A program made the translations under genes and the position numbers. The notes below the pieces were generated by a model, which was not told the DNA's origin, did no database searches, and saw only the letters and a program-made list of their open reading frames with translations. 64,000 bases of DNA from Aplysia californica (taxonomy: Eukaryota > Mollusca > Gastropoda > Aplysiida > Aplysiidae): positions 22,416 through 86,415 of the forward strand of contig NW_004798466.1 of the NCBI RefSeq assembly GCF_000002075.1, written 5' to 3'. Positions 34,335 to 47,900 of this stretch are shown here, in pieces; positions within the stretch are counted from its first letter, which is position 1, and each line of letters begins with the position of its first letter.

Positions 34335-35100
34335 CTGAGTGCCCCTGGTGAGAATAGCGCAGGCTAGTCTTTTGGCTATTCTCACCCGGTGTGTGTTCAC
34401 CGTTATAGTCTAGGCCAACCAGTGTAGCATTCACCCTGAACCACAGAATTGTACACTGTGATAACAGAATTGTAGAATTCAGTGCCGTGAACAAACGTTC
34501 CATTTCTACTGTTAGCCTAAAAGCGTGCAATTTTGTCTGTGGGCAGTGGAGAGAGAGAGAGAAAGAGAGGAGAGAGAGAGAGAGGAGTAGCGCGAGAACT
34601 GTGCAAAACAAAATGGCAACCCGCGTAGTTCGGCTCGATTCGAAAAGTTAAATAGCCGTAGCATTTTGTAGACGACCAAATTAATTTACTTTTGTGTTTT
34701 AACATCATATTTTAACTTTGTTTTTGTCAATTTGATCGTCCACACCGATAAACAGTATTCAGAAAGAGACAGAGAGAGAGAGAGATAGGAGGAGTAGATC
34801 TTGCGAGAACTTCCGGGCAAAACAAAATGGCAACCCGCGTAATTCGGCTCGATTCGAAAAGTGAAAATTTAGCCATGGCATCTTTGTAGACGATCAAATT
34901 AGCTTACTTTTGCGCTGTAACGTCATTTTTTCTATGCTTTTATCAATTTGATCATCCACGCTGATAGACAGTATTCCGAAATTAGGAAACAGGTCTTGTT
35001 TCACAGCGGGTGAGAATAGCCAATGCTGGCAAGTCTCACCCGGGGTGAGAGGTCGATCGTATTTTTATTCTCACCCCGGGTGAGGATAACCACTTCCTTC
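34335..35100 (-). mobile_element. Palindrome-ended MITE, copy 2
   Basis: Reverse-orientation relative of 908-1500. The right side has CTCACCCGGGGTGAGAGG and TTCTCACCCCGGGTGAGG blocks, and the left side has CTGGTGAGAATAGC and CTATTCTCACCCGG. It is longer because a segment of about 210 bp is tandemly duplicated (about 34560-34765 and 34770-34985; each with GAGAACT..CAAAACAAAATGG and TTCGGCTCGATTCGAAAAG). Non-coding. Confidence 0.7.
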
Positions 35101-35109
35101 TTATTTAGA

Positions 35110-35275
35110 TCTAAACTGAATTAAAATTATATCTAATCTAGATCTAGATAGATATATATCAAGAGATTTATCTTTGAATCTAGGCTATAAATTTGTAATC
35201 TAGATCTAGAGATCTCTAGGTGTGTGTAGATGATCTATTCTAGATCTAGAATCTAGATCTAGATTCACGTCCACA
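35110..35275. repeat. TCTAGATC-type palindromic simple repeat
   Basis: Repeated AGATCTAGA/TCTAGATCT octamers with AT spacers. Shorter patches occur at 34155-34180 and 60992-61018. Confidence 0.85.
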
Positions 35276-35959
35276 ATGACTGTCATTCATATAGACAAAC
35301 GGGACTGCAATTGTACAGGAGTGCCCAGACACTCACACATACACTCACACACACAGACACAGGCACACACACACTAACGCACACCGCACGCTCTTTTGTG
35401 GCCTTACACACTCAACGCGCGCGCGCACACACACACACACACACGCAGTAAGCAAAACAAACTGCGTCCATTCATTGATCGCAAACAAGCATGGCCCCGG
35501 GTAGCACGAAATGTCAAAGGTGTTCTGCTATAAACTACACCAATTAAAATCAAAATCTGAGTTTCTTTCGATTTCCAAAGATTGGTCAAAAGCACGGAAA
35601 TTACTACACAATTAGGCTTAGTGTGATATATATCAAATTAAAAGCGTCAAATATAAAAAGCTATTACTATATAGTCAATAAATATTCAAGTGAAACGGAT
35701 AAAAATGAACCAGAAAAGGGCTTCACAAAACCTGAACTGAAAATGGTAGTGAGAGCAAAAGAATACTGAGTATGTAATATTAATTTCATGTGTGCAGCCT
35801 CAGACTCTCAGGCTCAGGCCTTTGATTACAAGGAATCCTCCAACTGTTTGCTGTGTTGTTGTTTTATTCCTCTTAAATATAGTTTAAGTTCAGACAAGGG
35901 ACATCATCTTGTTTTGAATCTTTTCTTTTTATCAGTTCTTTTAAGGACACGAAAGCAAC

Positions 35960-38900
35960 ATGGCTGATGATGACGACAAAGGATACAGATGGGAGACCGA
36001 GTACGAGAAAACATGGTACGTAATCGATGAGTTCTTTCTGGTATGGGGAATATGGATATATAGAGGAATCAAACAGTTGAAAAATTTATGTTTAGTATGT
36101 GCATGTCTTGTTTTTATGGTTTCAGTAAACCCATTTTCTGTTGACAGGTTGAAGTTACTCACCATTTTGTGCCATTACAGGAAATTAGAAGCTCATACTA
36201 TTTTTTTTTTAAATGGATATAAAACTTATTTTGAGGGAAGGTACAAGATGCCTGTTCTGCTCCAAATTAGTTCTCTAAATGACTTTTTGCAGTGTGACTT
36301 TCAGGCTCACTAGTAACTTATGTCCCTGACACTCAAAATATTTTTTTCAATGATGCATCAAAAATTTAAACTTTTATCCAAACATGTCCTGATCTGAATA
36401 TATTATGCTGTTTCATCTTTATGCCTAAATGAAAATATTGATTACAAAACTTTTTTTTTCATTAGTTGTGTGGTTTTAATGTCCATTGATGGTAGGAAGA
36501 CCTCACTTCAAGTGCCCACTTCTTTGCTATTTCCTTGTTTCACCTGTCTCTTTGTCTTGCTTCTCCCCCAGTTCTTATCGTCAGTTACCACATCAGTTTG
36601 ATTTTTTAAAAACTCAAACAAACTTTCTTTTCTTCCTGTCGTAACGTATCAAACAATCCTCATCTCTCCACCTTCTTTTCTTTTGATGTGAATGTCTAGT
36701 AAGACCTCTAGTCTTCTGCAGTTATGTCACTTATTTGTGTTGCAAGTTTTAGAGAACTCCACTAAAACTAAACATAAACTTTGCGTGTGAGTGTGTTAAT
36801 TTTTGTTCTTCTACAGGGAAGAGCTCCAGGAGGATGAGTCGGGCTCCCTCCAGGCCAGCGTCAACGACATTCTACACCGTGCCAAGAGAAGACAACTCCT
36901 GGAGAAAGTCACCAATGTGCGACTTGGGATGGTGAGTTCTGGGTGTCTTAATTTATTTTTTTTCACCTGTCATAAGATAATAAGAACAATGGACCTCTCT
37001 TCTGATGAAACATGTTTCTGTCATTTATAAGTGAAACATTTCTTTTACGCCAAGAAGTTGGTAATAATTTGCAGTTTACAATCGTTACGAAATGTACGGA
37101 GTTCAAAGTTAATTCACAATTGTTACTTCAGACATTTTCTGTGTTTGAAGAATCATGATATTTTTATGTTTTTTGTAATTTTTAAAGTTTGTTTTTCTTG
37201 ATTAATTTGTTTAGCAGTCTTTACAGAGCTTTTTTTGCCGCCAACTCTTTTAAAGGGTGAGAAATAGATAAATGAATGGATGGAAGAGACTATTGAGGTT
37301 TTTGCAGCGAGCATCAAAAGCTTTTCAGTTTGTGATATGAATTTCGTTCCTTGCCCTACTGGAAACAAAGAATGTCTTCCACTACAGGAACTGCTGAAGT
37401 AGTCTCTAATAGTTGCTTGACTTTTTTTATGTATGAAAGAGACAGTTCGTATCTGATTCATTGCTAAAGAAGGAGAAATCCTGAATACCACAAATTATAA
37501 AAGTAGGAATTTGCCCTTTTATATGTCCCCCAGTTTATGTAAATGTTCCGAGTTCACAAATGGGATTTCATTTTACAGCACTATGTGCTTGCAACTGATT
37601 CTATTTTTATTTTATTTTTTAAAAAGACATCAAGCTCATCTCTCCATCTGGGAATGGCATCACCTAAGAGCCTGAAAGTTGGCTGTTTTAGAAAATTCAG
37701 AGAAAGTTAAAATTGGTTGGCTTGGGGAGGGGAGGGGGATGTTTTCTTGCTATAATTTGGGCTATTTGCTATAATTTGCGCTGTAGCTTTAGATCGGACC
37801 TATACTTATGACTTATGAAATATGCTCTTTCTGCCAGCTCGTGAAGGCATGAGTGTCAATTTCTTGTCGCCAAACATAAATGTGTAATCAGCGAGCACAC
37901 TGAGGACAAAGTGCTGATGGGTGTGGAGCCTCCAGCAAAACCTTTTGACAAATGATAAAGGGTTGCAATGTTAAGCCCGGGAGGACTCTGCAACTCACTT
38001 TATGTTTTCTCATGAAGCAAGACAAGAATGAAGAAAATGAAAATTTCCCTCCTCAGATGCGACACCTGTTTGTGGTCATCGACTTCTCCCTGGCCATGGC
38101 TGACCAGGATCTGAAACCTACGAGACATTTGGCTACTCTGAAGGTGACGCATGTCATATTGACGGGGCTTTCTCATTTGCTGAATTGAGAATTAATTAGA
38201 TAAATAATATACATTTTTAGGATACCAGTTTTATTGATCTGTGTGGGTTAAACTGGGTTACAATTTCAAGTACAATGCATACATAAAATAATTATTAAAA
38301 GGTATTATATCTACCCAGTGTCCTACAAACACAGACAGCTTTACATATATATTTGGTCTTTAAAAAGATTGTTGTTCTGTTGAAAGCGGTGTTACATGCT
38401 TTCTTTACCATACTGTAGTGTGCTGTTGAGCTGTTTGGGTAATCTCGTGTCCTTGACACATTCTTGTTCTGGTTGTCTTTGGGATCCCCAGCTGCTGGAA
38501 TACTTTGTGGAAGAATACTTCGACCAGAACCCCATCAGCCAACTGGGCATCATCATTTCATTGAACAAGCGAGCGGAAAAAATCACAGAACTCGGGGGTG
38601 AGTGAGTGAGTAAGTGAGTGGGAGAGTGAGTGAGTGAGTTAGTGAATGAATGGGTGAGTGAGTGGGTGAGTGAGTGAGTGGATGGGTGGGTGGGTGAGTA
38701 TGTTGATAAGTGAGTGGGTGAGTGAGTGGGTGGTTGGGTCGGTGACTGATTGAGGATGAGATAAAGTGCTTTATTCATCTCCACATGATACTGGATACAG
38801 TTGTATGAATGGACAGGATGATATAACCAAGCTGTTTCTCACTATTTCTCTCTCTTCCAACTTCTTACAAAGAGAGAGTGTAAATAAGGTGGTTGGCAGG

Positions 38901-40169
38901 CACTCTGGTGTGGTTTGCTCTATCTGTCCTATCAAACATCTGTCGGCGTTATCAACTTCCCACTTTTGTGCTATTTCCCTGTTGTCCCTGTCTCTTTGTC
39001 TTGCTTCCCCCCCCCCCCAGTTCTTACTGTGTGTTACTCTATCAGTTTGTTTATTTTTAACTCAAACTTTTTGTCTTTCCTGTCAAACATCATCATCCTT
39101 ATCTCTCCTCCTTCTTTCCTTTGTTGTTTACTCTCTAGCAACACCTCTAATCTTCAGCACTTATTTTACCTTTTTGTGTTGCAAGTGGTGTAAAACTGTT
39201 ACAAAAACTAAAGCTGATAAATATACTCATCTCATATGAGCGCCACTTCAGAAGAAAACTTGTTGTTGCTTTGAAGAAATTTTATTCACAAACCTGTCCC
39301 ACATCCTGTATCTGCTAATCCACATTCCCCAAATGTTGGCTGAACAGACGTCGATGCCTTCTGTGTTCACCACAATTAGAACTGTTTCAATCTTAGTGAT
39401 GAATGCGATTCTTCTCTGAAAACTCAGTTGTTTACTATGATCACAGATCTCTGTTTCAGATCTTCTTCTTCTTCTTCTATTCCGTGGTTGGGGCAACCCT
39501 GGGGCACCATTGCATCTGAAAACCAGCTCTCGCCATCTATTTTTGTCCTCTGCTTTCCTCAGATTGTCACCCGTCATCTTTCCTGTCCACTCTGTACTGT
39601 TGTCCTCCCATCTCCTTCTCTGCCTTCCTCTCTTTCCATTTCCTTGTACAGTTCCTTGCAGGATTGTTTTGACAAGTCCTGTTGATCTTGTGACATGCCC
39701 ATATCATTTTAATTTTCGTCTCTTCTCTGTGGTCAGTAGATCTTCATGCTGCCCCACTGCGTTGGTGATTCTCTTTCGTACTTCAGCATTGTAAAAGATG
39801 AATCCAGAATTTATTCCTCAAAGGTACTGATTTACCTGTATGTTTGTTTTTTCTGTCTTCCTCCTTCTGTCCTTGGGTCATGGCAGGCAACCCTCGCAGA
39901 CACATCAAGGCTCTCCAAGATCTTACCTCCCGTGCCTGCCAGGGCGAAATTTCCCTACAGAACAGTCTAGAACTTGCTCTGTCCACGCTCAGGTGAGCCG
40001 CATTGTGTGTGTGTGGGGGGTGGGGGGGGGGGGGGGGGTGGAGTCTTCTGTCTTGTGGGTTTGGTTTTGCCTTTGTTGTTTTAGGCCTTTATCAACACAT
40101 GTTTCTCTTTTTCTTTCTTTCTTTTTCACTCTCTATCTCTTACTTTAGCTCTTTTTCTCTCTCTCTCTT

Positions 40170-40225
<56 letters not shown>

Positions 40226-41894
40226 TCTCTCTCTCTTTCTCTCTCCCTCTCTCTTTCTCTCTCCCTCTCTCTCTCCCCCTTTTTCTCTCTCTCTCTGGTG
40301 CCATGAATATTATTGTTCTGTTCTCTTCGTCAACATATGAAAGCAAAGTAAGAGATGACCTAATTCTTCTTCCACTCGCACAGACTATAACGACATAGGA
40401 ATTATGGGGGGAGGTTGGGTTGTTTTTTTTGGTAAGTGTTTTACGGTGCTCGCAACTGCATAAGTTCATATGAACGCGCGTGACACACTAAACATTTTTT
40501 CAGTTTGTAGAAAATTTTGAATTTTGCCCGGATGGCGGCCGAAGTCTACTCTTATCAATTTCGGACCACCAAGGGATCTTTAACATTCACAACCTGCACA
40601 CTGGACATCCGATATTTTTCGCCCTTGTCCGAGTAGGCTAGGTGTAAATCTTTCCTACCAGAAGATTGGGGTGTGGCTGAAAGACAGTAGAAAGAAGGAG
40701 CCAAGGAGAAGCAGTGGCAAAGCTGCAGAAAGAGTCAGGAGCAAAAGAGGTGAGGGTGTTGGTGCAGAAAGTAGAGACAAAAACAGACGACAAAATATTG
40801 CTAGAGAGCAGGAAAGGAGACACTTTTAGAGAAGACTATTTTTTGGTCGCTACCCAGATTTGAACCCGAGATCTTTGAATGAGAGGCGAACACCTTAACC
40901 TCTAGGCCACGAGAGCCCCCCACAGGAATTATGTGTCCACAGACATATGAGAGCAAAGTAAGAGCTGACCTAATTCTTCACACTTGATCTGGAGTGTACA
41001 TAAATTGATAAGTAGGGACCAAATCAGAGTAGTCCTACAATGGGATACCGGGAAATGAAAGAGCTGATGCTCTAGCAAAGAAAGGAGCTAGCCTCCCTCA
41101 GCCTGATATTCCTACTGACTACACCACCTGCTGCCAAATGATCAAGTCAAACCTCAAGGAAGACTGGATGAACGATTCGGCCACAGGTACGACAGGAAGG
41201 ATGATGTATGGCCACATGAATAAACCACTGGTCAAAGATCTAATCAATGAGTTGAGGAGAGGAGATCAATCCATAATCTTCCAACTTAGAACACAACATG
41301 TAAGCCTACCTTCAATCAACATCTCAACCGAATTGGAGTAAAGCAGTCTGCTGCCTGCCCTCTATGTGACTACTCTCAGAGACAGTGGAACATCATCTGT
41401 TCTTCTGTAGAAAACTAACTGATTTAAGAGGATGTTTTCTTCCCAAGCTACTCCACACATCTAACAGCCTGAACTCCTCAAGACAACAATTAGAACAGAC
41501 ATGCAGCTATTTAAGAATAGCATCATAATCATACTGAAGAGTTAACGCTCAGATGCTACTGGATCACTAACAACAACAACAACCTAATCTTTCCACTCAC
41601 ACAGTCAGACTATAACAACACAGGGATGACTATTGTCCTGTTGTGTCCACAGACACATGCCGAGTCACGCCAGCCGCGAGGTCCTGTTCCTGATGGGCAG
41701 TCTGACCACGTGTGACCCGGGAGATGTGCGGGAGACTGTCAAGGTGGGCTCTTGGTTTAGCTGTAGTGAGAGTTTCACAACATTTCCAACTCAGTTAGGT
41801 CTTTTAGGTGCTGGAAGTAGGGTCTGAATGTGTGCATCACCATGGTTTGTTGGTTGGGATAAATGTTTGTGAGTGTGTTGACTGAGGGGATGGG

Positions 41895-41934
<40 letters not shown>

Positions 41935-44900
41935 ACACACACACACTCACAGAGAGAGAGTGAGAGAGAGAAAGGGAGGGGGGAGACATTGAGAGAGAGA
42001 GAGAGAGAATAGGGGAAAGAGAGAGAGTGAGACTGACTGACTTCGGTTTGATGTTCCATTCAGCAAAGGAAGATCAAAGCAGCCTGCTTCCTAAGTAATC
42101 TATTTTCTATAAATAAACACATAAAACATTGAAAGTCAATCTCCCTGCTTCCTGAATTATATATCTTCTATAAATAAACAACATAAAACGTTGAGCCTCT
42201 GCCTCCCTGTCTCCTAAATGATCTTCTATAAATAGACAACATAAAATTTTGAGACTCAATATCCCTGCTTCCTAAATGATCTATCTTCTATAAATAAACA
42301 ACATAAAACATTGAACCTCTATCTCCCTGTCTCCTAAATGATCTATCTTGTATAAATAGACACATAAAACATTGAGCCTCTGTCTCCCTGTCTCCTAAAT
42401 GATCTATCTTGTATAAATAGACACATAAAACATTGAGCCTCTGTCTCCCGTCTCCTAAATGATCTATCTTGTATAAATAGACACATAAAACATTGAGCCT
42501 CTGTCTCCCTGTCTCCTAAATGATCTCTCTTGTATAAATAGACACATAAAACATTGAGACTCTATCTCCCTGTCTCCTAAATGATCTATCTTGTGTAAAT
42601 AGACACATAAAACATTGAGCCTCTGTCTCCCTGTCTCCTAAATGATCTATCTTGTATAAATAGACACATAAAACATTGAGACTCGATCTCCCTGCCTCCT
42701 AAATGATCTATCTTGTATAAATAGACACATAAAACATTGAGCCTCTGTCTCCCTGTCTCCTAAATGATCTATCTTGTATAAATAGACACATAAAACATCG
42801 AGCCTCTGTCTCCCTGTCTCTAGAAATGATCTATCTTGTATAAATAGACACATAAAACATTGAGACTCTGTCTCCCTGTCTCCTAAATGATCTGTCTTGT
42901 ATAAATAGACACATAAAACATTGAGACTCTATCTCCCTGCCTCCCCAGTCCATGGTCGAGGCCAACGTGCGGTGTTCTGTGATCGGTCTCAGCGCCGAGG
43001 TGCGGCTCTGCAAGACACTGGCTCAGCACACAGGAGGTGAGCAGCTTAGAGCCACTATAGGTTTCGTCTAGGCTTAGTAAGTGTTTTACGGCGCTTGCGA
43101 CACAATACGGTCATGTAAGTGCCGAAGATTAGAGGTGATACTAACAAGTAACATGCAAAGAAAAGAAGGAGGAATGTTTTAGTTTAGTTTAGTTTTAGTA
43201 GAGGTTTTATGGCGCTCGCAACTTCGTAAGGTCATATGAGCGCCAGAAGATTAGAGGTGTTACAAGAGAGTAACAAACATAAAAAGAAGAAGGGAAGGTG
43301 AGGACGACAGATATTTGATAGGAAAGAAGGAGCAAACCACACCAGAGCACCCGCCAACCGCCCGCAAGGAGGAGTGATAAGGATGACAGATGTTTGATAG
43401 GAAAGAAGAAGCAAACCACTCTAAAGCACCCACCAACCACCCACAGTTATTGAGTTAAAAGCCTGTCCAAATTTTGTGCAAGTAAACCCGCTGGCGCCCT
43501 GCAATAGGGACATAGCCTGTTGCTTCCACTCCTCGTGTGTGCCTGGGCTGGTAGAGACACTACAGCTTTGGGAAATGTTCTCCACTCCTTATTACTTGCC
43601 CTGAAGGGAAATGATTCTGCCTGTTGAAAAACTGTTTCCAAAGAGAGAAAATTGTTATCATGTTTTTTACTTCTCTATTGGAATTAACAATTTTAGGAAA
43701 TTTTGTTATTAATTTAAACATGTGTGTGTTGCGGTCTTGGACAATTTTGATTTTAGTTATATCTTGTTTTTATTCTCTCCCTATTGAAATGTAGAAGCGG
43801 ACATTTTGTTATGATGTAAACACATATGAAGAAAGAGTAAATTGTTGAGTATATATATCTAAATATACTGGCTTATGTAAGGTGATGTTGTTCCTGAAGA
43901 TTTTGTATATATGTATCTAATGTCCAGACTTACGTAAGGTGATGTTGTTCCCGCAGGTAGCTACGGTGTCATCATAGACGAATCTCACTTCAAGGACCTG
44001 TTGGGTCAACAAGTCACTCCCCCGCCAGCTTCAGTCAGTCGATTTTTTGTTGTGTGCGATTTTTTAAATGTTGTCCTCTTGTCATGATCAGCGGGTAATT
44101 GGAGGGTGTGACTGGTAGGTCCTACTTCCTGTCTTTCCTTCTGTTATTTCTGTCTGTCTGTGTGGGTGGTTGGAGGGTGTGTCACTGGTAGCTTCTACTT
44201 CTTGTCTTTCACTCTAGTGTTTCTGTCTGTGAGAGTGGTTTGGGGGGGNNNNNNNNNNNNNNNNNNNNNNNNNNNNNNNNNNNNNNNNNNNNNNNNNNNN
44301 NNNNNNNNNNNNNNNNNNNNNNNNNNNNNNNNNNNNNNNNNNNNNNNNNNNNNNNNNNNNNNNNNNNNNNNNNNNNNNNNNNNNNNNNNNNNNNNNNNNN
44401 NNNNNNNNNNNNNNNNNNNNNNNNNNNNNNNNNNNNNNNNNNNNNNNNNNNNNNNNNNNNNNNNNNNNNNNNNNNNNNNNNNNNNNNNNNNNNNNNNNNN
44501 NNNNNNNNNNNNNNNNNNNNNNNNNNNNNNNNNNNNNNNNNNNNNNNNNNNNNNNNNNNNNNNNNNNNNNNNNNNNNNNNNNNNNNNNNNNNNNNNNNNN
44601 NNNNNNNNNNNNNNNNNNNNNNNNNNNNNNNNNNNNNNNNNNNNNNNNNNNNNNNNNNNNNNNNNNNNNNNNNNNNNNNNNNNNNNNNNNNNNNNNNNNN
44701 NNNNNNNNNNNNNNNNNNNNNNNNNNNNNNNNNNNNNNNNNNNNNNNNNNNNNNNNNNNNNNNNNNNNNNNNNNNNNNNNNNNNNNNNNNNNNNNNNNNN
44801 NNNNNNNNNNNNNNNNNNNNNNNNNNNNNNNNNNNNNNNNNNNNNNNNNNNNNNNNNNNNNNNNNNNNNNNNNNNNNNNNNNNNNNNNNNNNNNNNNNNN

Positions 44901-47900
44901 NNNNNNNNNNNNNNNNNNNNNNNNNNNNNNNNNNNNNNNNNNNNNNNNNNNNNNNNNNNNNNNNNNNNNNNNNNNNNNNNNNNNNNNNNNNNNNNNNNNN
45001 NNNNNNNNNNNNNNNNNNNNNNNNNNNNNNNNNNNNNNNNNNNNNNNNNNNNNNNNNNNNNNNNNNNNNNNNNNNNNNNNNNNNNNNNNNNNNNNNNNNN
45101 NNNNNNNNNNNNNNNNNNNNNAATTGATAACAGTAAAAAAATAACCAGCTGGTTTAAGCAGTTATGAAGAATTTTTTTTTTCAGTGAAAGTGATTCAAGA
45201 GTTTAGAGTACATATTCCTTTTAGGTATTTTTTTCAATAGCGCTGATTTCTACAAGCTTCCTCCAGCCTGCTTTACTGAGCTGAGTCATTTGTACGTCTA
45301 CATAGGTTTTCTGAGCCCAGAGTTCTTTGCCCCCCCCCGGGGCAGTGCCACTGACTGAAGTGTCTTTAGGCCCTTGCCAAAGGGGGGACATTTCTCGTTC
45401 TTATGCAGAGTAGAATTGTAAATGGGCTAATTCATCATGTCAAGCTCATAACTGTGCCAGAACTGCCACACGGAACTGCTGCTTTTTCTTTCCTAATCTT
45501 TATTATCATCATTTTCCTCTACTTCTTTTGTATGATTGTCACACTCTTGTGAACTGCTATTTCCGGGGTACCTTGAAAGTCAAAACAGACTTTATGCTGT
45601 TAAAGTTAGAGAGGTGAGCAGAGTAAGCCCCATGCCCTGTAAAGACTTCTCTGTTGACATCCAACCCTTGGCGCTCATATGACCTTATGCAGTTGCGAGC
45701 GCCGAAAAACCTCTACTAAATAAAATAAATAGAGTTCTTGGTGCCAGAGTCTGTGCTGTAGCTGTATGGCACTTTGCTATTGCACATAGGAGACCCTAGT
45801 TCGATTCCTGAATGGGGAGCATTTTTGTCGAGTATCTCTGTCTTTCTGTTAGGATGTTGTATCCCTCTTAGCACGGGTTGGCTCTGACGACAGACAGAGT
45901 CGGAAGCTTGCCTCAGAAAATTATCTAAATTGTATTAATTGGAGTGTAGAAAACACCTATGTTTATAATTTTGTTTAAAGAGCTCTCGGTGCACATTGCT
46001 AGCTGCAATGACATGTTGCAATGACCATTTGTCATCTGGTTTTTCTTGAAGACAACTTGAAATGTCCGGCAAGTTTTGATGGTTGGCTGTCCAGTGACAG
46101 CAACACGAGACAAAGTACACTCAACACAAACCAAACACAGTGAAACTGAAAACCCAGGTAAACCTTGAGCCCTGTGTCTGTGTCTTAACCACAAAAAAAT
46201 CCCGTAGATTTCAGTGTAAGCAGACTCTGCTGTAAACAGTTTCAGTCATTAGGATGCCAGGACCTGTTCCTACTGTGACCCAAAGCCTTTTAGCGAGAGT
46301 CAATATTTCTGTCGTCCTTATATAAATCTCTCCTCCTGCCTCCTTTTCTTTCTATGTTACTCTCTCCGAGCACCTCAATTTTTACGCACTTGTATGACCT
46401 AAATGTGTGGCAAGTGCAATAAACTCTTACAAAAAAAAGAAACCAACCCAAAAACCCAGACTGTTTCCTATGTTTCTCTTGGCCAGGTTTTCCCCACCAC
46501 GCGCTGGTGGGCGACAAGGACAAGGAGGAGAAACCTTCCATGTGCATGTGGTGAGAAAATATCCGTAGAGTTTGCTGTTTTTCCCATTTTCGTTGCACGT
46601 TCTAGCAGGCACTTAGCAAGTTGGTGATAGGTAGAAATCCTTTTGTTATGTACGAATTTTGCTATGTACATATTATTTAAGATGCAAAAAAATAGAATAG
46701 ACATGTATTAGAAAAAATTGGGGATTTGAAAATCTGTTTGTTGTGTACATGTTTTACAATGTCCATGTTCACTATGTGTGTGTTTCTCTGTGTGTGTGTT
46801 TGTGTGTTTCACTATGTGTGTGTGTTTCGCTAGTTGCTTGCTGGACTGTAATTTACAAAGGGAGTGATTTCTGTGCCCTGTGGCTAGTTTCTAACTGAAA
46901 ACATTGGGGTCTTAACTTGTTAATCTGTGAACAGTTGTCTTGTTTAAGGATTTCTTCCCCCCCCCCCTACTCTGTACTGGTCTTCTTCTGTCTTGTTGAA
47001 TTAATTTAGACCTGCATTCTTCTCCTGGTGTAGTTTCTTCAGTCCATGATGGTGCTGGTTTTACATACACGGCCTACTTTTATAGTAAAACCAATTGTTA
47101 TTAACTTTTGAGGCAGCCAAATGCTGTTTGTAGAGGAAGTCATAATCATGTGTGCATTTCTCCCCTTTAAGTAGAGATTGGTTTAGACATTGGCCACGAC
47201 AGGTTTGGGCAGGCCTGTTTTTACCTTCGACTTTAAACTGCAAGTGGCTGTTTGACGTGTGCAACTTGGCGGGGAAAAATCCGGAAAAAGTCCAAGCACG
47301 TTTCTGTTGACCATGCCTTCACCTGCAGGGGTTTGAACTAGGTACATTCAGACCTGCTCTAAGGCCACCTATGTAAGACTGTCACCTGGACAAAGGACCA
47401 CATCCCACCTCCCCCCTTGTATTTTTTTGACATTATAACGATACTGTCCAAGACGTCCACCTGTCCAAGACATCCATTTTCCCCTGGAAAACAGATGGCC
47501 ATCTGAGACAGTTTCAGCAATATCGTAACTCCAGGCGTTTTGTTTCAGTCACCTGGACAGTGGCACGGCACAAGGGTTCAGCACCAGCGGCTACTTCTGT
47601 CCTCAGTGTAAAAGCAAGTACTGTGAGCTGCCAATAGAGTGCAGGGCTTGTGGTGAGTGGTCATCTAGCCAGGTTGGAGGGGGGTGGTCCTCTGCCTTGA
47701 ACTATGTAAATAATAAATGATAATATATGAATCAAAATGATTTACTTCTGGCTACCACCAATTGAGATATTGGCCAAGAATCAACTAAAGCGTCAAATTC
47801 GTAGATTTTAAAATAATGCCATTTTCTTCCAGTATAAATGTCTTGTATCATTTCATTCTTAGAAATTGTGCAAAGTCCACCAATAAATTTGACATATATA

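Noticed and set aside
44160-45167. 335-aa frame
   Set aside because: Almost entirely N; it is an assembly gap.
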